This document shows positions 1 to 8,506 of a DNA stretch of 49,231 nucleotides, piece after piece. The notes beneath the pieces were generated by a model. That model made no database searches. It saw nothing but the letters and a program-made list of their open reading frames with translations, and had not been told where the DNA came from. This stretch comes from Clostridium sp. SM-530-WT-3G (GTDB taxonomy: Bacteria; Bacillota; Clostridia; Clostridiales; Clostridiaceae). The stretch covers positions 1 to 49,231 of the forward strand of contig NZ_JABAGC010000023.1 in the NCBI RefSeq assembly GCF_012843905.1, read 5' to 3'. A program made the position numbers and the translations under genes. How positions within the stretch are numbered: the stretch's first letter is position 1; every line of letters begins with the position of its first letter.

Positions 1-33
1 AGCAAGAATTTTTTTAGAATGTAATAAACGTGC

Positions 34-56
34 CTTGACAGCTTAATGCTGTCAAG
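34..56. repeat. Perfect 9-bp stem hairpin near window start
   Basis: Arms CTTGACAGC (34-42) and GCTGTCAAG (48-56) flank the loop TTAAT. No T-run follows directly on either strand, so it is not a clear terminator. It lies about 120 bp beyond the 3' end of a decayed serine recombinase gene and may be part of an element end. The function is unknown. Confidence 0.5.
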
Positions 57-173
57 AACACATTTTGGTGTTGAGCCATTTTTATTAAGTAGAATTTTAA
101 GATTAAATATATTATAGATGTCCGTATTACATTTAATTTTTTAATAGGAATTTTATTTTATAAACATTTATCT

Positions 174-840
174 TTAACTGACCTTTATATAAAAACTATC
201 ACTATACCTCTCATACAGATCATATTTCTTAATACTACCTGCAACTTTAATCTCTCTTTTTTTATTTTTAATCAAAGAAAAAGCCACATTGAATGTTACT
301 TCAATGTGGTTTTTATACACTATTACTTCTTTTACAAAATTTCTTATGAACTTTTTACACTCTGGAATATTTCTACTTATTATATATCCACAAAATCTGA
401 TAATAATGCTTTTACATCAGCTTCTGTAATTACTTTACTCACTTCTCTTGATTCTATCTCTGAAAGTTTAAACTCAATTTCAACCTTCCTCCTCTTCTTT
501 AGTTCTTCCATCCTATCTTTAAATTCTTCTTGAACAAATCCTTGTGATATAGCATTAACTATATTACTTATCTGACTTTCTATATCATTAATTTCTTTTG
601 AGAATATAGCTTTCTTACCATTATCAATCTTTTCTTGATTTCTAAGATCATTGTTTATTCCCTCTGTTAAATAAGTTATTTCCTTATCATTAAAAATCTT
701 TCTTTCAAGCTCTCAAGGTACATATTCTTCAACATATTCCTTACGAATTTCTGTGTTCCTACATTCATTATTTACTGATTTCTTTCTTAATGAGCAACGA
801 TATGACGCATATAACGGCTTGTCTTTTCTAATTTTTAAAT
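174..840 (-). pseudogene. Decayed large serine recombinase, C-terminal part
   Basis: Reading the minus strand from about 840 gives a peptide beginning KDKPLYASYRCS, followed by NNECRNTEIRKEYVEEYV. This is the zinc-ribbon edge (YRCS, C-rN, IRKEyvEe-V) of large serine recombinases, which excise or integrate phages and transposons. A coiled-coil-like stretch rich in K and E and the usual C-terminal tail ending KVS-stop at 174 follow. An in-frame TGA (about 713) and a frameshift with TAA codons near 376-380 break the frame. The catalytic N-terminal domain is absent. Upstream, 841-900 holds another short open stretch that could be more of the same gene, but I cannot assign it. It is a dead gene, and probably the integrase of a former element next to the cassette at 1.1-5.7 kb. 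The family call rests on motif recognition alone. Confidence 0.72.
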
Positions 841-961
841 TTATTAATAAAATATATCATAATATCTACATCTTTAATAATCTCATCAACTTATATTATT
901 CTTTTTAATTTAATAAAAAATTACTCATGAGAGTTTGATGGTAACGCCCCCTCATAACAAT

Positions 962-1046
962 AAAAAAACACGACTATCTGTAATCAGCTATTCAAGCTAC
1001 ATTACAAGTGGTCGTGGGTTTTGTGGTGGAGGTGAAGCATGACCTT
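962..1046. repeat. Flanking hairpin repeat, left copy
   Basis: An ~84-bp sequence matches 5741-5824 in the same orientation with several mismatches. Shared blocks include CAGCTATTCAAGC, CGTGGGTTTTGTGGTG and a GAAGC-tRACC tail. The ends fold back (AACACGAC against GTCGTGGGTT), giving a long-stem hairpin with a T-run on the minus strand, so it can terminate the operon at 1157-5670. Similarity continues beyond the stem, which suggests a dispersed repeat or element edge rather than a chance terminator. Confidence 0.65.
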
Positions 1047-1156
1047 TAAAATCCACCAAATCTTCTTTATACAGAATTTTTATCGCAAATTACTTTTACT
1101 ACATATTTTAAGCTACTTTATAAAGAATTTTTTAATGATCATTTGTAATTTGCTTA

Positions 1157-3472
1157 TCATCTCTCAAATATTTTTTTACTTAGCATTCTAATCGAACCAA
1201 TTTGTTTCTCAAACATTAAATCCCAGATATCAAGACACTTTTTAGATACCTCAATTAATTCAGGTTCTGAAGATGTTGAAGTCTCATCATATAATCCTAT
1301 AATTAACTTTGAAATTTCATCCTCTATTCCCCAATACCCTATTAATTGTTCACTCTCATTGCTAAGCAAATGATAACTCATTGATAAGATTATATCTTTA
1401 TAATCTACTATAGATTTTGAATTTTTTTCAAGATAATGTACAAAAGCAATTACGATTCTATTACTTAGATTTGATTGCATAATCTCTATTAAAAATTCAT
1501 TATCTCTTTCTAAATTAATTTTGTTCTGATAGAATAAATTTGATATAGGAAAATCTAAATCAAAGTCGCTTGTTTTAAATTTTAGTATTATCTTTTTGCA
1601 AATATCGTTATATTCATCTTTATCAAAATAGATAGCTACCATTTCTAATATTGATTTCACCTGCTTTTCTGTAATGCTATCTATATTATTTATTTCATGT
1701 AAAAACTCATTTTTTACTATAAACATCTCTGCTAAACTATACGAACCCATTTTAATTAACTGATCATCTGATGATAAAAAACACTTATTAATGATTTTTA
1801 AAACACGCTCTCTATACTTATCGTATAACAAGAAAAACATACTTCTTGAATCATGAAATCCTGCCAAACGAAAATCTTGTTCATATAGAGTCAATATTTT
1901 TTCAGAAGCCCAATCTCTTTCTATATTATAAGTAGGCCATAATGCTGATAAACTTGCTAACCTTACAGCTGGATTTTCATCTTTAGTTAGTTGGTTAATT
2001 GTTTCTTTAAATTGAACATACAGTTGTTTATCTTCCCAAAGTAATTTGCCAATTGCAAATGCAGCTGAACCTCTTACACAATTCAATGAGTTATCTTGTA
2101 ACATTTCAAATGTTCGCATTTCCTTATCATCTTTATTGGTGATATTTGGCTTTCTAAGCTCAGGGTTTATATGATTTATGGAAATATCTTTTAAAATATC
2201 TAATACTCTTTGAGACCACTTTGAATCCTTTTTCATTTCAATAATTCTACATATACTACTAGCTCTCCAGGATTTATTGTCACATGGATATTTTTCTATT
2301 AAAGCTTCCAATAATTCTGTTGATATATCTTTAGCTTCATTATAACTTGCTATTCCACTAAATAATGAATCTATATATTCATCCAAAATTTCTTCTTCAC
2401 ATCCAAGTACTAATTTAATCATTCGTTCAGGTTCTAAGATTACTGCACTGCGAAAATCGCCTGAAAATTCTTCGATAGAACTTTCAATAAATCCCCCAGG
2501 TACCTCTTTCCAATTATGATTTTCCCTACGCTTAATTTCTTTGTTAGTTAATAATTTAATCCAATTCTTATTGCTTAATTTCTTTCCACTAATTGGTGAT
2601 TTTACCCAGCCACTATGTCCAGATGAATTATCATATCTTCTGTATTTACCATCAAATCTTCTCTTTAATACAGTCAATAATCTTTTTCCTTCTTCAGACA
2701 TTCGATTGATTTGTAAACATGGTAATAGTTCTGCCTGCAAATCCCCCCAAAAGCTCCAATATACTCTTTCTCCAGTATTATTTTTATTATACTCTATTCT
2801 TCGAAGACATCTTTCTTTAGCATCTGGTGAAATATAATGTATTATTTTATTTTCCAACAATAAATAAATTTCATTACTACAACTAACTGAATGTTTTTTT
2901 ATTACATCTTTAGCTAATAATAATTTATTTTCTCCACTAGTCATATCAAAAATATTTTTATCAAAATCTTCACATAAATAATTAATTACATAATCACTAT
3001 ACTTATCAGGTAAATTGAGTAATGCTGATAATATTATTTCATTAAAAATAGCAAACCCCTTTCCCATAAACTGATTATATATTTCAAAAAATTCTTTAGG
3101 ATTATTTAAAATAATCGCAGCATTAGCTTTCTTTATAATTTGTACACAAGCACGTTCCAAATTATTTTCATGTCCATATCTATTACACCATTCACTAAAA
3201 ATAATCTCTTCATATGATTCACAAGGTAAATTAGGCAACAATATTTTTACTATTTCTCCTCCATAATTCACCAGAATATCAGCTGTTTCATATACTAATT
3301 CTTCTTCATATTTATATATATTTTTTTCTTGACCTTTTACTTTATATTTTAATAAAAAAGTGAAAAATTTAATTGTACGCATTTCACATTTTTTGAACAT
3401 CTCTTTAAAGTTAAAGTACACATTCGCCATTTCTGGATATTTTTTATATAATTGCATTCGTAAATCAAACAT
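1157..3472 (-). CDS. HEAT-like alpha-solenoid protein, probable sensor half of a split Avs-like NTPase
   Basis: This gene encodes 771 residues with no signal peptide or membrane segment. Residues about 470-530 look like HEAT repeats (a conserved RGSAAFAIGKLL helix, then ENPAVRLASLSALWP). The rest is rich in helical Leu/Ile/Lys/Glu and plausibly forms one long solenoid. A block around residues 275-335 (GHSGWVKSPI, then GGFIESS) resembles the region after the NTPase core in single-chain STAND/Avs proteins; this is from memory, not a search. The gene starts 17 nt after the stop of the NTPase gene, with no good ribosome binding site. Its frame is open upstream through the end of that gene, so it may be translated by a -1 frameshift at 3499-3505. 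In Avs proteins the C-terminal solenoid recognises phage proteins, and that role here is inference. The hairpin at 962-1046 ends the operon. Confidence 0.72.
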   Translation of the reverse strand: MFDLRMQLYKKYPEMANVYFNFKEMFKKCEMRTIKFFTFLLKYKVKGQEKNIYKYEEELVYETADILVNYGGEIVKILLPNLPCESYEEIIFSEWCNRYGHENNLERACVQIIKKANAAIILNNPKEFFEIYNQFMGKGFAIFNEIILSALLNLPDKYSDYVINYLCEDFDKNIFDMTSGENKLLLAKDVIKKHSVSCSNEIYLLLENKIIHYISPDAKERCLRRIEYNKNNTGERVYWSFWGDLQAELLPCLQINRMSEEGKRLLTVLKRRFDGKYRRYDNSSGHSGWVKSPISGKKLSNKNWIKLLTNKEIKRRENHNWKEVPGGFIESSIEEFSGDFRSAVILEPERMIKLVLGCEEEILDEYIDSLFSGIASYNEAKDISTELLEALIEKYPCDNKSWRASSICRIIEMKKDSKWSQRVLDILKDISINHINPELRKPNITNKDDKEMRTFEMLQDNSLNCVRGSAAFAIGKLLWEDKQLYVQFKETINQLTKDENPAVRLASLSALWPTYNIERDWASEKILTLYEQDFRLAGFHDSRSMFFLLYDKYRERVLKIINKCFLSSDDQLIKMGSYSLAEMFIVKNEFLHEINNIDSITEKQVKSILEMVAIYFDKDEYNDICKKIILKFKTSDFDLDFPISNLFYQNKINLERDNEFLIEIMQSNLSNRIVIAFVHYLEKNSKSIVDYKDIILSMSYHLLSNESEQLIGYWGIEDEISKLIIGLYDETSTSSEPELIEVSKKCLDIWDLMFEKQIGSIRMLSKKIFER

Positions 3473-3489
3473 TTCATCCGTATCATCAT

Positions 3490-5670
3490 TTATATTATTT
3501 TTAAAACATACTTCTTAATAAAGACAATATCTTTAGAATCAAATCTTGGACTAATGCTTTGCAATAAATTAAACACTATATATTTTGTATCTTCATCTTG
3601 TATCCACTTATCAAGAATGCCATTATCTCTTAACATACTAATATAATTGATATGGCTCATAACAACATTATTTAATATATATTCACGGTATTCTTTAACT
3701 TCACAATTTTTTAAAACAAATCTTCTTATTGGCTCATCTATATTTGAAACCTGTCCTAATACTTCATAAAACACATGTTTCATGTAATATCTAATACTAT
3801 CACTTTTTAACATCTGTTCACCAACATTAATAAAATCACGGCTATCCATTTCAACTAGATTCTGTAACAGCATCTGTACTTGATATCTTCTACTAGGTGT
3901 CTGCTTTTCCTTATCGCCTATAATATTAACTATATTTTCTCCACCATAAAATTTATCAATCATTGTTTCTGCTAAAAAATAATCTAGTATACTTTGATGG
4001 ATAAATGAGATACTCTCACCTTGTACTATTAAAAAACCATTTGATGACAAATAAAACAATGCATTCTCATTAATTCTTAAAATTCTTTTAGATATGCTTA
4101 TTCTTCCCATCTTATCTAGTAATTGAACTAAATTTTCTTTAACATTAATAACATCATTTTCATTCACTCCAACAGCCATAGAATTACTTTTTAACTGCGT
4201 CCACCATTCTAAAATCAAATGGCTTGTAGTTGAACATTCATTGTAATCCTTATCTGATGATAATTGACTCCAAATATATAAGTTACTTGGTGTCTTTAAA
4301 ATACATTTTAACTTATTAGATAATCCTGGATACTGATCCCCTACCACTTCTTTTACTGTATTGTCATCAAACTCATCTACAGTTACCTTATTCCAAGACA
4401 TTTTTGAATTACTTTTTTCGTCTGATTTAAATAATGCTTTTATATTATTATCATTTTCAAGATCATATGTTCTACATACAAAAACTACAGATATTTTTTT
4501 CTTTCTCTCACTATTTATTTTTATTATCTCATTAATAACTTCAGCACAAACCAATAAAGAATCTCTTGAATGTACTTGAGTCCATCTTAAAGCATCCAAT
4601 TGATCGAGAATAATTACTGCTTGTTCATATTTTGAAATACTATGTAAACAGTGAGCAAGTGACGCTGGTAATCCTAAAGCTTGTCCCCATTTTTCAGCGC
4701 TTCCCATAGGAATCCTCTTGTCTAGTTTAATCGCAATAACAGGTATGATATTTTTGTTACAATAATTTAATATTGCTTCTGTACAACCGCTTTTACCATT
4801 ACCTGCTTTTCCATGAATAATCATTGATTCTCCCAACTCAATAATCTTTCTACATGAATCAAATTCTTTACGTTCTATTAATCCATCTTTAATTGGGAGA
4901 AAAAATTTTCTAAATTCATCATTAAGTTCGTCTATTCTTGGAGCTATTCTTTTATCTAAAGCAAGATTTTTTAATTTAATATCTTTACTTCTTAATAGTT
5001 TACATAAAAAAGTGTTTGTAATTTGTTTACCTAGAATATCTTCATCAATAATTATACACACAAGGGTATCATAAATTCTGTATTCGTCTCCAATTAATAA
5101 ATATCGAATTTTATCTAATATAATTTCTTTTAATTGAAAATCTGGTTCCTGTCTGTAAAAAGTTCTTTTTAAATAATCAATACTTTTTATAATATCCTTT
5201 TTATCCTCAATATTTAATTCCATTGCTTCAGCATAATCTGTATAAGCTTTTTTTAATTTTTGAGATTTACATATTTGATTATTATAGAAATGTTCGTAAT
5301 CTCCATCAGTATTATTAGCTCTATTTATCAAATCAATGATTAGGGAACATGATAATGGTGAAACCAGCGCTACTTTATTCTTCTCATTTCTATCTAGTTG
5401 CATTTTCCAGTTTACAAATATATCATGTGCTTTCATTGAGCTAATTGTCCAACTTTCGCTACTTCCATTTCTCCCCTTACATTGCTGCCCTTCTCGACTT
5501 CCATCTAAGTAATCTATCCATATATCTACTCCTTGTTCATCTTCTCCAAGTGCTTCTAGCGTTACTGAATATATTTTTTCTTCTAGAAGTTTTAGCATTT
5601 GATATATTACACATTTTATTTCATATCTGTTTCCACTCTTATCTGCTCTTCCACCCATTTCATATGGCAC
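3490..5670 (-). CDS. STAND-type P-loop NTPase with N-terminal PD-(D/E)XK (Cap4/DUF4297-like) nuclease domain
   Basis: The start chosen is the GTG at 5670, because GGAGGTGA lies 6 nt before it and overlaps the ATG five codons upstream. That gives 726 residues. Residues 1-110 begin with a GGRADKSGNRYE motif, then GVDIW and a QQCK, matching the D...QxK core of Cap4/DUF4297-type DNA nucleases. A Walker A, GKAGNGKS (about 285-292), a Walker B, VIILDQLDAL (about 352-361), and a sensor-like VFVCRTYDL (about 393-401) define a NACHT/STAND ATPase core. A winged-helix-like region follows. Nuclease-STAND proteins of the Avs/bNACHT class oligomerise on phage proteins and cleave DNA. Here the usual C-terminal sensor is missing and the next gene supplies it. 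Both genes lie between two related hairpin repeats. I infer an antiphage role; the exact subfamily was not searched. Confidence 0.82.
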   Translation of the reverse strand: MPYEMGGRADKSGNRYEIKCVIYQMLKLLEEKIYSVTLEALGEDEQGVDIWIDYLDGSREGQQCKGRNGSSESWTISSMKAHDIFVNWKMQLDRNEKNKVALVSPLSCSLIIDLINRANNTDGDYEHFYNNQICKSQKLKKAYTDYAEAMELNIEDKKDIIKSIDYLKRTFYRQEPDFQLKEIILDKIRYLLIGDEYRIYDTLVCIIIDEDILGKQITNTFLCKLLRSKDIKLKNLALDKRIAPRIDELNDEFRKFFLPIKDGLIERKEFDSCRKIIELGESMIIHGKAGNGKSGCTEAILNYCNKNIIPVIAIKLDKRIPMGSAEKWGQALGLPASLAHCLHSISKYEQAVIILDQLDALRWTQVHSRDSLLVCAEVINEIIKINSERKKKISVVFVCRTYDLENDNNIKALFKSDEKSNSKMSWNKVTVDEFDDNTVKEVVGDQYPGLSNKLKCILKTPSNLYIWSQLSSDKDYNECSTTSHLILEWWTQLKSNSMAVGVNENDVINVKENLVQLLDKMGRISISKRILRINENALFYLSSNGFLIVQGESISFIHQSILDYFLAETMIDKFYGGENIVNIIGDKEKQTPSRRYQVQMLLQNLVEMDSRDFINVGEQMLKSDSIRYYMKHVFYEVLGQVSNIDEPIRRFVLKNCEVKEYREYILNNVVMSHINYISMLRDNGILDKWIQDEDTKYIVFNLLQSISPRFDSKDIVFIKKYVLKII
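3499..3505 (-). promoter_or_regulatory. Candidate -1 frameshift site (T TTA AAA heptamer)
   Basis: In the last codons of the NTPase gene the zero frame reads GTT TTA AAA ATA ATA TAA, which contains T-TTA-AAA, a canonical X-XXY-YYZ slippery heptamer. A -1 shift here reads TTT AAA AAT AAT ATA and runs without a stop into the ATG of the HEAT-like gene at 3472. The joined product would be about 1,504 residues, the usual size of a complete Avs-type protein. I see no strong downstream stem-loop and only a weak purine stretch upstream, so a recent one-base indel is an equally good reading. Confidence 0.55.
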
Positions 5671-5740
5671 ATGTCTCACCTCCATTATTTCGTTATATTA
5701 ATTATAGTACATATTGGAAATTTATTGAATTATTTCACAA

Positions 5741-5824
5741 TAAAAACCCACAATCACCTGTAAACAGCTATTCAAGCCCTATACAAATCATCGTGGGTTT
5801 TGTGGTGAAAGCGAAGCGTAACCT
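5741..5824. repeat. Flanking hairpin repeat, right copy / terminator
   Basis: This is the second copy of the repeat at 962-1046, in the same orientation. The stem AAAACCCACRA...TGTGGGTTTT spans 5743-5803, with a loop of about 35 nt. Read on the minus strand it ends in TTTTTATTG, so it can terminate the EFR1 operon that ends at 5859. The gene-free stretch 5686-5740 in front of the NTPase gene is AT-rich and probably holds that gene's promoter. Confidence 0.65.
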
Positions 5825-5858
5825 AACCACACTTTTACCTAATCTAGTAAAATACCAT

Positions 5859-6407
5859 CTATAAACCTTGATTTTTCCCTCTTCTCAATTCTATCTTCCT
5901 AATCACTATTCCCCCTATAAACAACATCCCCCATAATCCCATAGACACAAATTTCATTTTAGTCAAGCCAGATGTTATATTTACTATTCTTTCATCCAAA
6001 GTGAATACACCTTTTATAATAAGTTTAAAAGATAAATCCTCCAGTACATCAAATATGCATCTTGTTACTATGAATACGCCACACAACTTATTTATAAAAT
6101 TATTATTGGATTTATATTTCCTAAGAAGATAAAACTGTACTCCAATTAATCCTACAATAAAAAACATATCAATATTATAATAATTAGAATAATGTCTTAA
6201 TCCCTCTGCTCCAAGGTTATCAAACATATCTTTTATAAATTCATAAGTATATCCAAATTCCATATCTGGCATAACAAAGCCATCATAGCATTCTTTAATT
6301 GCTGGTATTCCAAATGGCTTAGTATACATGATGATTAATCCTGATATAAAAATAATAAAAAATATTGTATCTAAGTTTATTTTCCCTAAAAACAGCTTAT
6401 TTTTCAT
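5859..6407 (-). CDS. Small membrane protein of unknown function in EFR1 operon
   Basis: The start at 6407 (MKNKLFLGK) is chosen because AGAGGGA sits just upstream and the ATG overlaps the stop of the EFR1 gene by 11 nt, a coupled arrangement. The 182-residue product has about four hydrophobic segments: IFFIIFISGLIIMY near the N-terminus, FIVGLIGVQFYLL in the middle, a weaker one around LCGVFIVTRCIF, and LWGMLFIGGIVI near the end. A basic tail (RKIELRRGK) follows. I do not recognise the family. Its position as last gene of a TetR-like/EFR1 operon suggests a membrane partner of the redox protein, but nothing in the sequence proves that. Confidence 0.75.
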   Translation of the reverse strand: MKNKLFLGKINLDTIFFIIFISGLIIMYTKPFGIPAIKECYDGFVMPDMEFGYTYEFIKDMFDNLGAEGLRHYSNYYNIDMFFIVGLIGVQFYLLRKYKSNNNFINKLCGVFIVTRCIFDVLEDLSFKLIIKGVFTLDERIVNITSGLTKMKFVSMGLWGMLFIGGIVIRKIELRRGKNQGL

Positions 6408-7182
6408 CGCAATTCCCTCTTGTAAATCCAGTATATGAAGGATGTATATATCTCTCCTTCCCTTCTGTCTTTCCTCCAAGGTTAATTGCATTATTAGGAC
6501 AGCAGTTTATACAGCCCAAACATACTTCACATTTTTTTGAATCTCTGACAGGTATACCCTCCTTAATTGTTATTGCATTTACAGGACATATTCTGCTGCA
6601 TTTTCCACAGCCTACACATTTATTTTTATCAATTTCTAGAGGATATGTTTTTTCTAATCTTTGGATTTTATGGATTACATATGAATAAAAAAATGAATGT
6701 TTTTCTTCTTTGTAATTGTTTATTTTGCTATTAATAGCTTCTACAATATGAGCAACCTTGCTTTCACAGGTTCGCAGATATTCTTCACTTTTTTCTTTAG
6801 GAATTCTGTTTACCCTTATAAGATCATTTCCAGGCATCTTTATATCAAAACTTCCATTTAAGAAATATTTTCTTTTATCCAAGGTACTTTTCATTATTTT
6901 AGCAGTATATTCTGATGTACCTGCGCAGTTAAATAATGAATATACGTAATTATTATTATATCCTTGAAGATTTAACTTCTTTATAAATCTAATAACAATA
7001 CTTGGAGGTCCAAATGCATGTACAGGATATACAAAACCTACATTTTCATCATGTTCTAAAGAAAATGTATAATTTCCCTTTGTAACCTCTTCACCTATGG
7101 ATATTACCCTTTCTCCAGTCTTCTCTCCTAATAACTTTGCTATATACAATGAATTTCCAGTTCCACTAAAATAAAAAATCAT
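6397..7182 (-). CDS. EFR1-family flavodoxin/ferredoxin fusion protein
   Basis: The start is the ATG at 7182, since GGGGGTG lies 7 nt upstream and an ATG 15 nt further up overlaps it. The 261-residue protein begins MIFYFSGTGNSLYIAK, the phosphate-binding loop of a flavodoxin-like FMN domain, which covers roughly residues 1-150. Near the C-terminus are two 4Fe-4S clusters of the CxxCxxCxxxCP type, CVGCGKCSRICP (about 187-198) and CEVCLGCINCCP (about 216-227). EFR1 proteins are predicted cytoplasmic electron carriers linking FMN and Fe-S clusters; the substrate is unknown. The gene lies 27 bp after a TetR-like gene and is coupled to a membrane-protein gene. Confidence 0.9.
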   Translation of the reverse strand: MIFYFSGTGNSLYIAKLLGEKTGERVISIGEEVTKGNYTFSLEHDENVGFVYPVHAFGPPSIVIRFIKKLNLQGYNNNYVYSLFNCAGTSEYTAKIMKSTLDKRKYFLNGSFDIKMPGNDLIRVNRIPKEKSEEYLRTCESKVAHIVEAINSKINNYKEEKHSFFYSYVIHKIQRLEKTYPLEIDKNKCVGCGKCSRICPVNAITIKEGIPVRDSKKCEVCLGCINCCPNNAINLGGKTEGKERYIHPSYTGFTRGNCDEK

Positions 7183-7209
7183 AATAAGCACCCCCATTGT
7201 TATTATTGA

Positions 7210-7650
7210 TTATTTTACTTTATCATTATCACTAATCACATTATCTTTGATAAACTTTCTTATATGCTTTGACAGTACATCTTTTTGCTTATTATAATCC
7301 TCTCCATACCTATGCCTCATTGCAAAGAAAGGGGAAAAGAATTCTAATGCTAATATTTCTGGATCTTCTTCGTAAAATATCCCTGTTTTAATTAAATGAT
7401 CAAATATCTTTTTCTGTGATCTGATTGGTCTTTCATAAAATATTTCATGATAAATTTCAGCCAGTTTTTCATTTTTATACTGCTCAATTATGAGAAGCCT
7501 TTTAAACATTTCAATCTGTTCATCCTTTGTCTGAACTAAAAAAATATTACAGCATAACTCAATAAGGTTCTCAGGAGTTATGTTTTCATATTCTCTTATA
7601 TCCGTTGCATTAATCCCCCCTGGCACCTTTAAATTTTCCTTTGCACCCAT
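7210..7650 (-). CDS. TetR-family ligand-binding domain lacking its DNA-binding helix-turn-helix
   Basis: The 146-residue product is all-helical and looks like the C-terminal half of a TetR regulator: a helix with KDEQIEMFKRLL, then ILALEFFSPFFAMRHRYG and a final ISKHI-like helix (LSKHIRKFIKD). The usual ~50-residue N-terminal HTH (A..LF...G...T....IA...GVS...YYHF) is missing. The ORF still has its own good ribosome binding site (AGGAGGATGTTATG), and a terminator lies 60 bp upstream, so the HTH is not encoded next door. It is probably a deletion derivative of the operon's regulator. It may be inactive or only able to bind ligand or dimerise. It heads the EFR1 operon. Confidence 0.65.
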   Translation of the reverse strand: MGAKENLKVPGGINATDIREYENITPENLIELCCNIFLVQTKDEQIEMFKRLLIIEQYKNEKLAEIYHEIFYERPIRSQKKIFDHLIKTGIFYEEDPEILALEFFSPFFAMRHRYGEDYNKQKDVLSKHIRKFIKDNVISDNDKVK

Positions 7651-7711
7651 AACATCCTCCTAGATATATAATTTAACTCTATCTTTTTTAAATTTTCTAA
7701 CTAAAAAAGAG

Positions 7712-7751
7712 AACGATTGATAGTTTAATTACATTTTAGCTATCAATCGTT
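7712..7751 (-). terminator. Rho-independent terminator after the 7798-8187 gene
   Basis: A perfect 12-bp stem, AACGATTGATAG (7712-7723) against CTATCAATCGTT (7740-7751), is followed on the minus strand by CTCTTTTTT. It is placed to end transcription of the small anchored-protein gene. Confidence 0.9.
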
Positions 7752-7797
7752 TATCTGTGAATATATTCCATGATTCGATTGGTATTATTTAATAAGT

Positions 7798-8187
7798 TTA
7801 TTTAACGTCTATTTCTAATTTACCATTATCATCAATTTTATTAATAACTACATTAGATTCTCCACTATAACCTTTTTCTAAATATCCCACCACAAATTCT
7901 TCATAGGAATTACCTTTATTATCTTTGTATGTTAAGATTATTGAATTTTCACCTTCAATACTATTAGTATCAATATCATATTTCCTAGATTTTTTTGATT
8001 CTATTTGTGAAATAGTTTTTATAGTATTACCAACTTGATATTTTAATTCTAAATTTTCAATAGTTTTATTAGTATTATTCTCAATAGAAATTTTATATTC
8101 ACTACTAAAACTAAATTTGAAAACACTAATAATAATTATTAAAAACACTACTAACACACTAATTATAATTTTATTATTTTTACTCAT
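7798..8187 (-). CDS. Small N-terminally anchored extracellular protein, unknown family
   Basis: The product has 129 residues. A short charged start (MSKNNK) is followed by a hydrophobic segment, IIISVLVVFLIIIISVF, which acts as an uncleaved anchor or signal. The rest is hydrophilic and beta-rich (YKISIENNTNKTIENLELKY, then SIILTYKDNKGNSYEE) and would lie outside the cell. Tandem strand patterns suggest an Ig-like or FxLYD-like single domain, but no motif is decisive. AGGAGGGATTTATG is a strong ribosome binding site. It is monocistronic, with its own terminator at 7712-7751. Confidence 0.75.
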   Translation of the reverse strand: MSKNNKIIISVLVVFLIIIISVFKFSFSSEYKISIENNTNKTIENLELKYQVGNTIKTISQIESKKSRKYDIDTNSIEGENSIILTYKDNKGNSYEEFVVGYLEKGYSGESNVVINKIDDNGKLEIDVK

Positions 8188-8270
8188 AAATCCCTCCTGC
8201 TTATCGTTTTACACCAAATTATACCATAACAAACAATTAATTCTCAATCAATCCTTGCACATATAAATAA

Positions 8271-8310
8271 AAAGTATATACTTCTGATTTTACTCAAAAA
8301 TATATACTTT
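8271..8310 (-). terminator. Hairpin in the 8188-8506 gap, possible terminator of the hexosaminidase gene
   Basis: Arms AAAGTATATA (8271-8280) and TATATACTTT (8301-8310) form a 10-bp stem, followed on the minus strand by TTATTTAT. It lies about 200 bp past the stop of the GH20 gene. Nothing else is recognisable in the 319-bp gap. Confidence 0.5.
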
Positions 8311-8506
8311 CCATCAAACTAATTTCTATTCGTTTTCATATCATTTCCACTTTTGGCGACGGTCATATTCTAATAATGTTTTTCTCATATACTATAATTA
8401 TAGTCACCTTTTTTATTGCATCTGTGACTTTGCGACATACATTTTTTGGATAAAATGGAGAGCTACATATTAATGGCATTAGAATACACTGAAGCTTCCT
8501 AGTTTA

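Noticed and set aside
306..533. Plus-strand open frame of 75 codons
   Set aside because: It is antisense to the serine recombinase remnant, has no ribosome binding site and is low-complexity Ser/Leu/Phe, as expected of the complement of a Lys/Glu-rich coding frame.
5445..5864. Plus-strand open frame of 139 codons spanning the NTPase gene start
   Set aside because: It has no ribosome binding site and is antisense to the conserved nuclease domain. Its openness reflects base composition.
8345..8362. CACTTTTGGCGACGG resembling the GTTGCCACTTTTGGCAAC terminator
   Set aside because: The left arm does not pair (TTTC against GACG), so no stem forms; the similarity is only to the loop and right arm.
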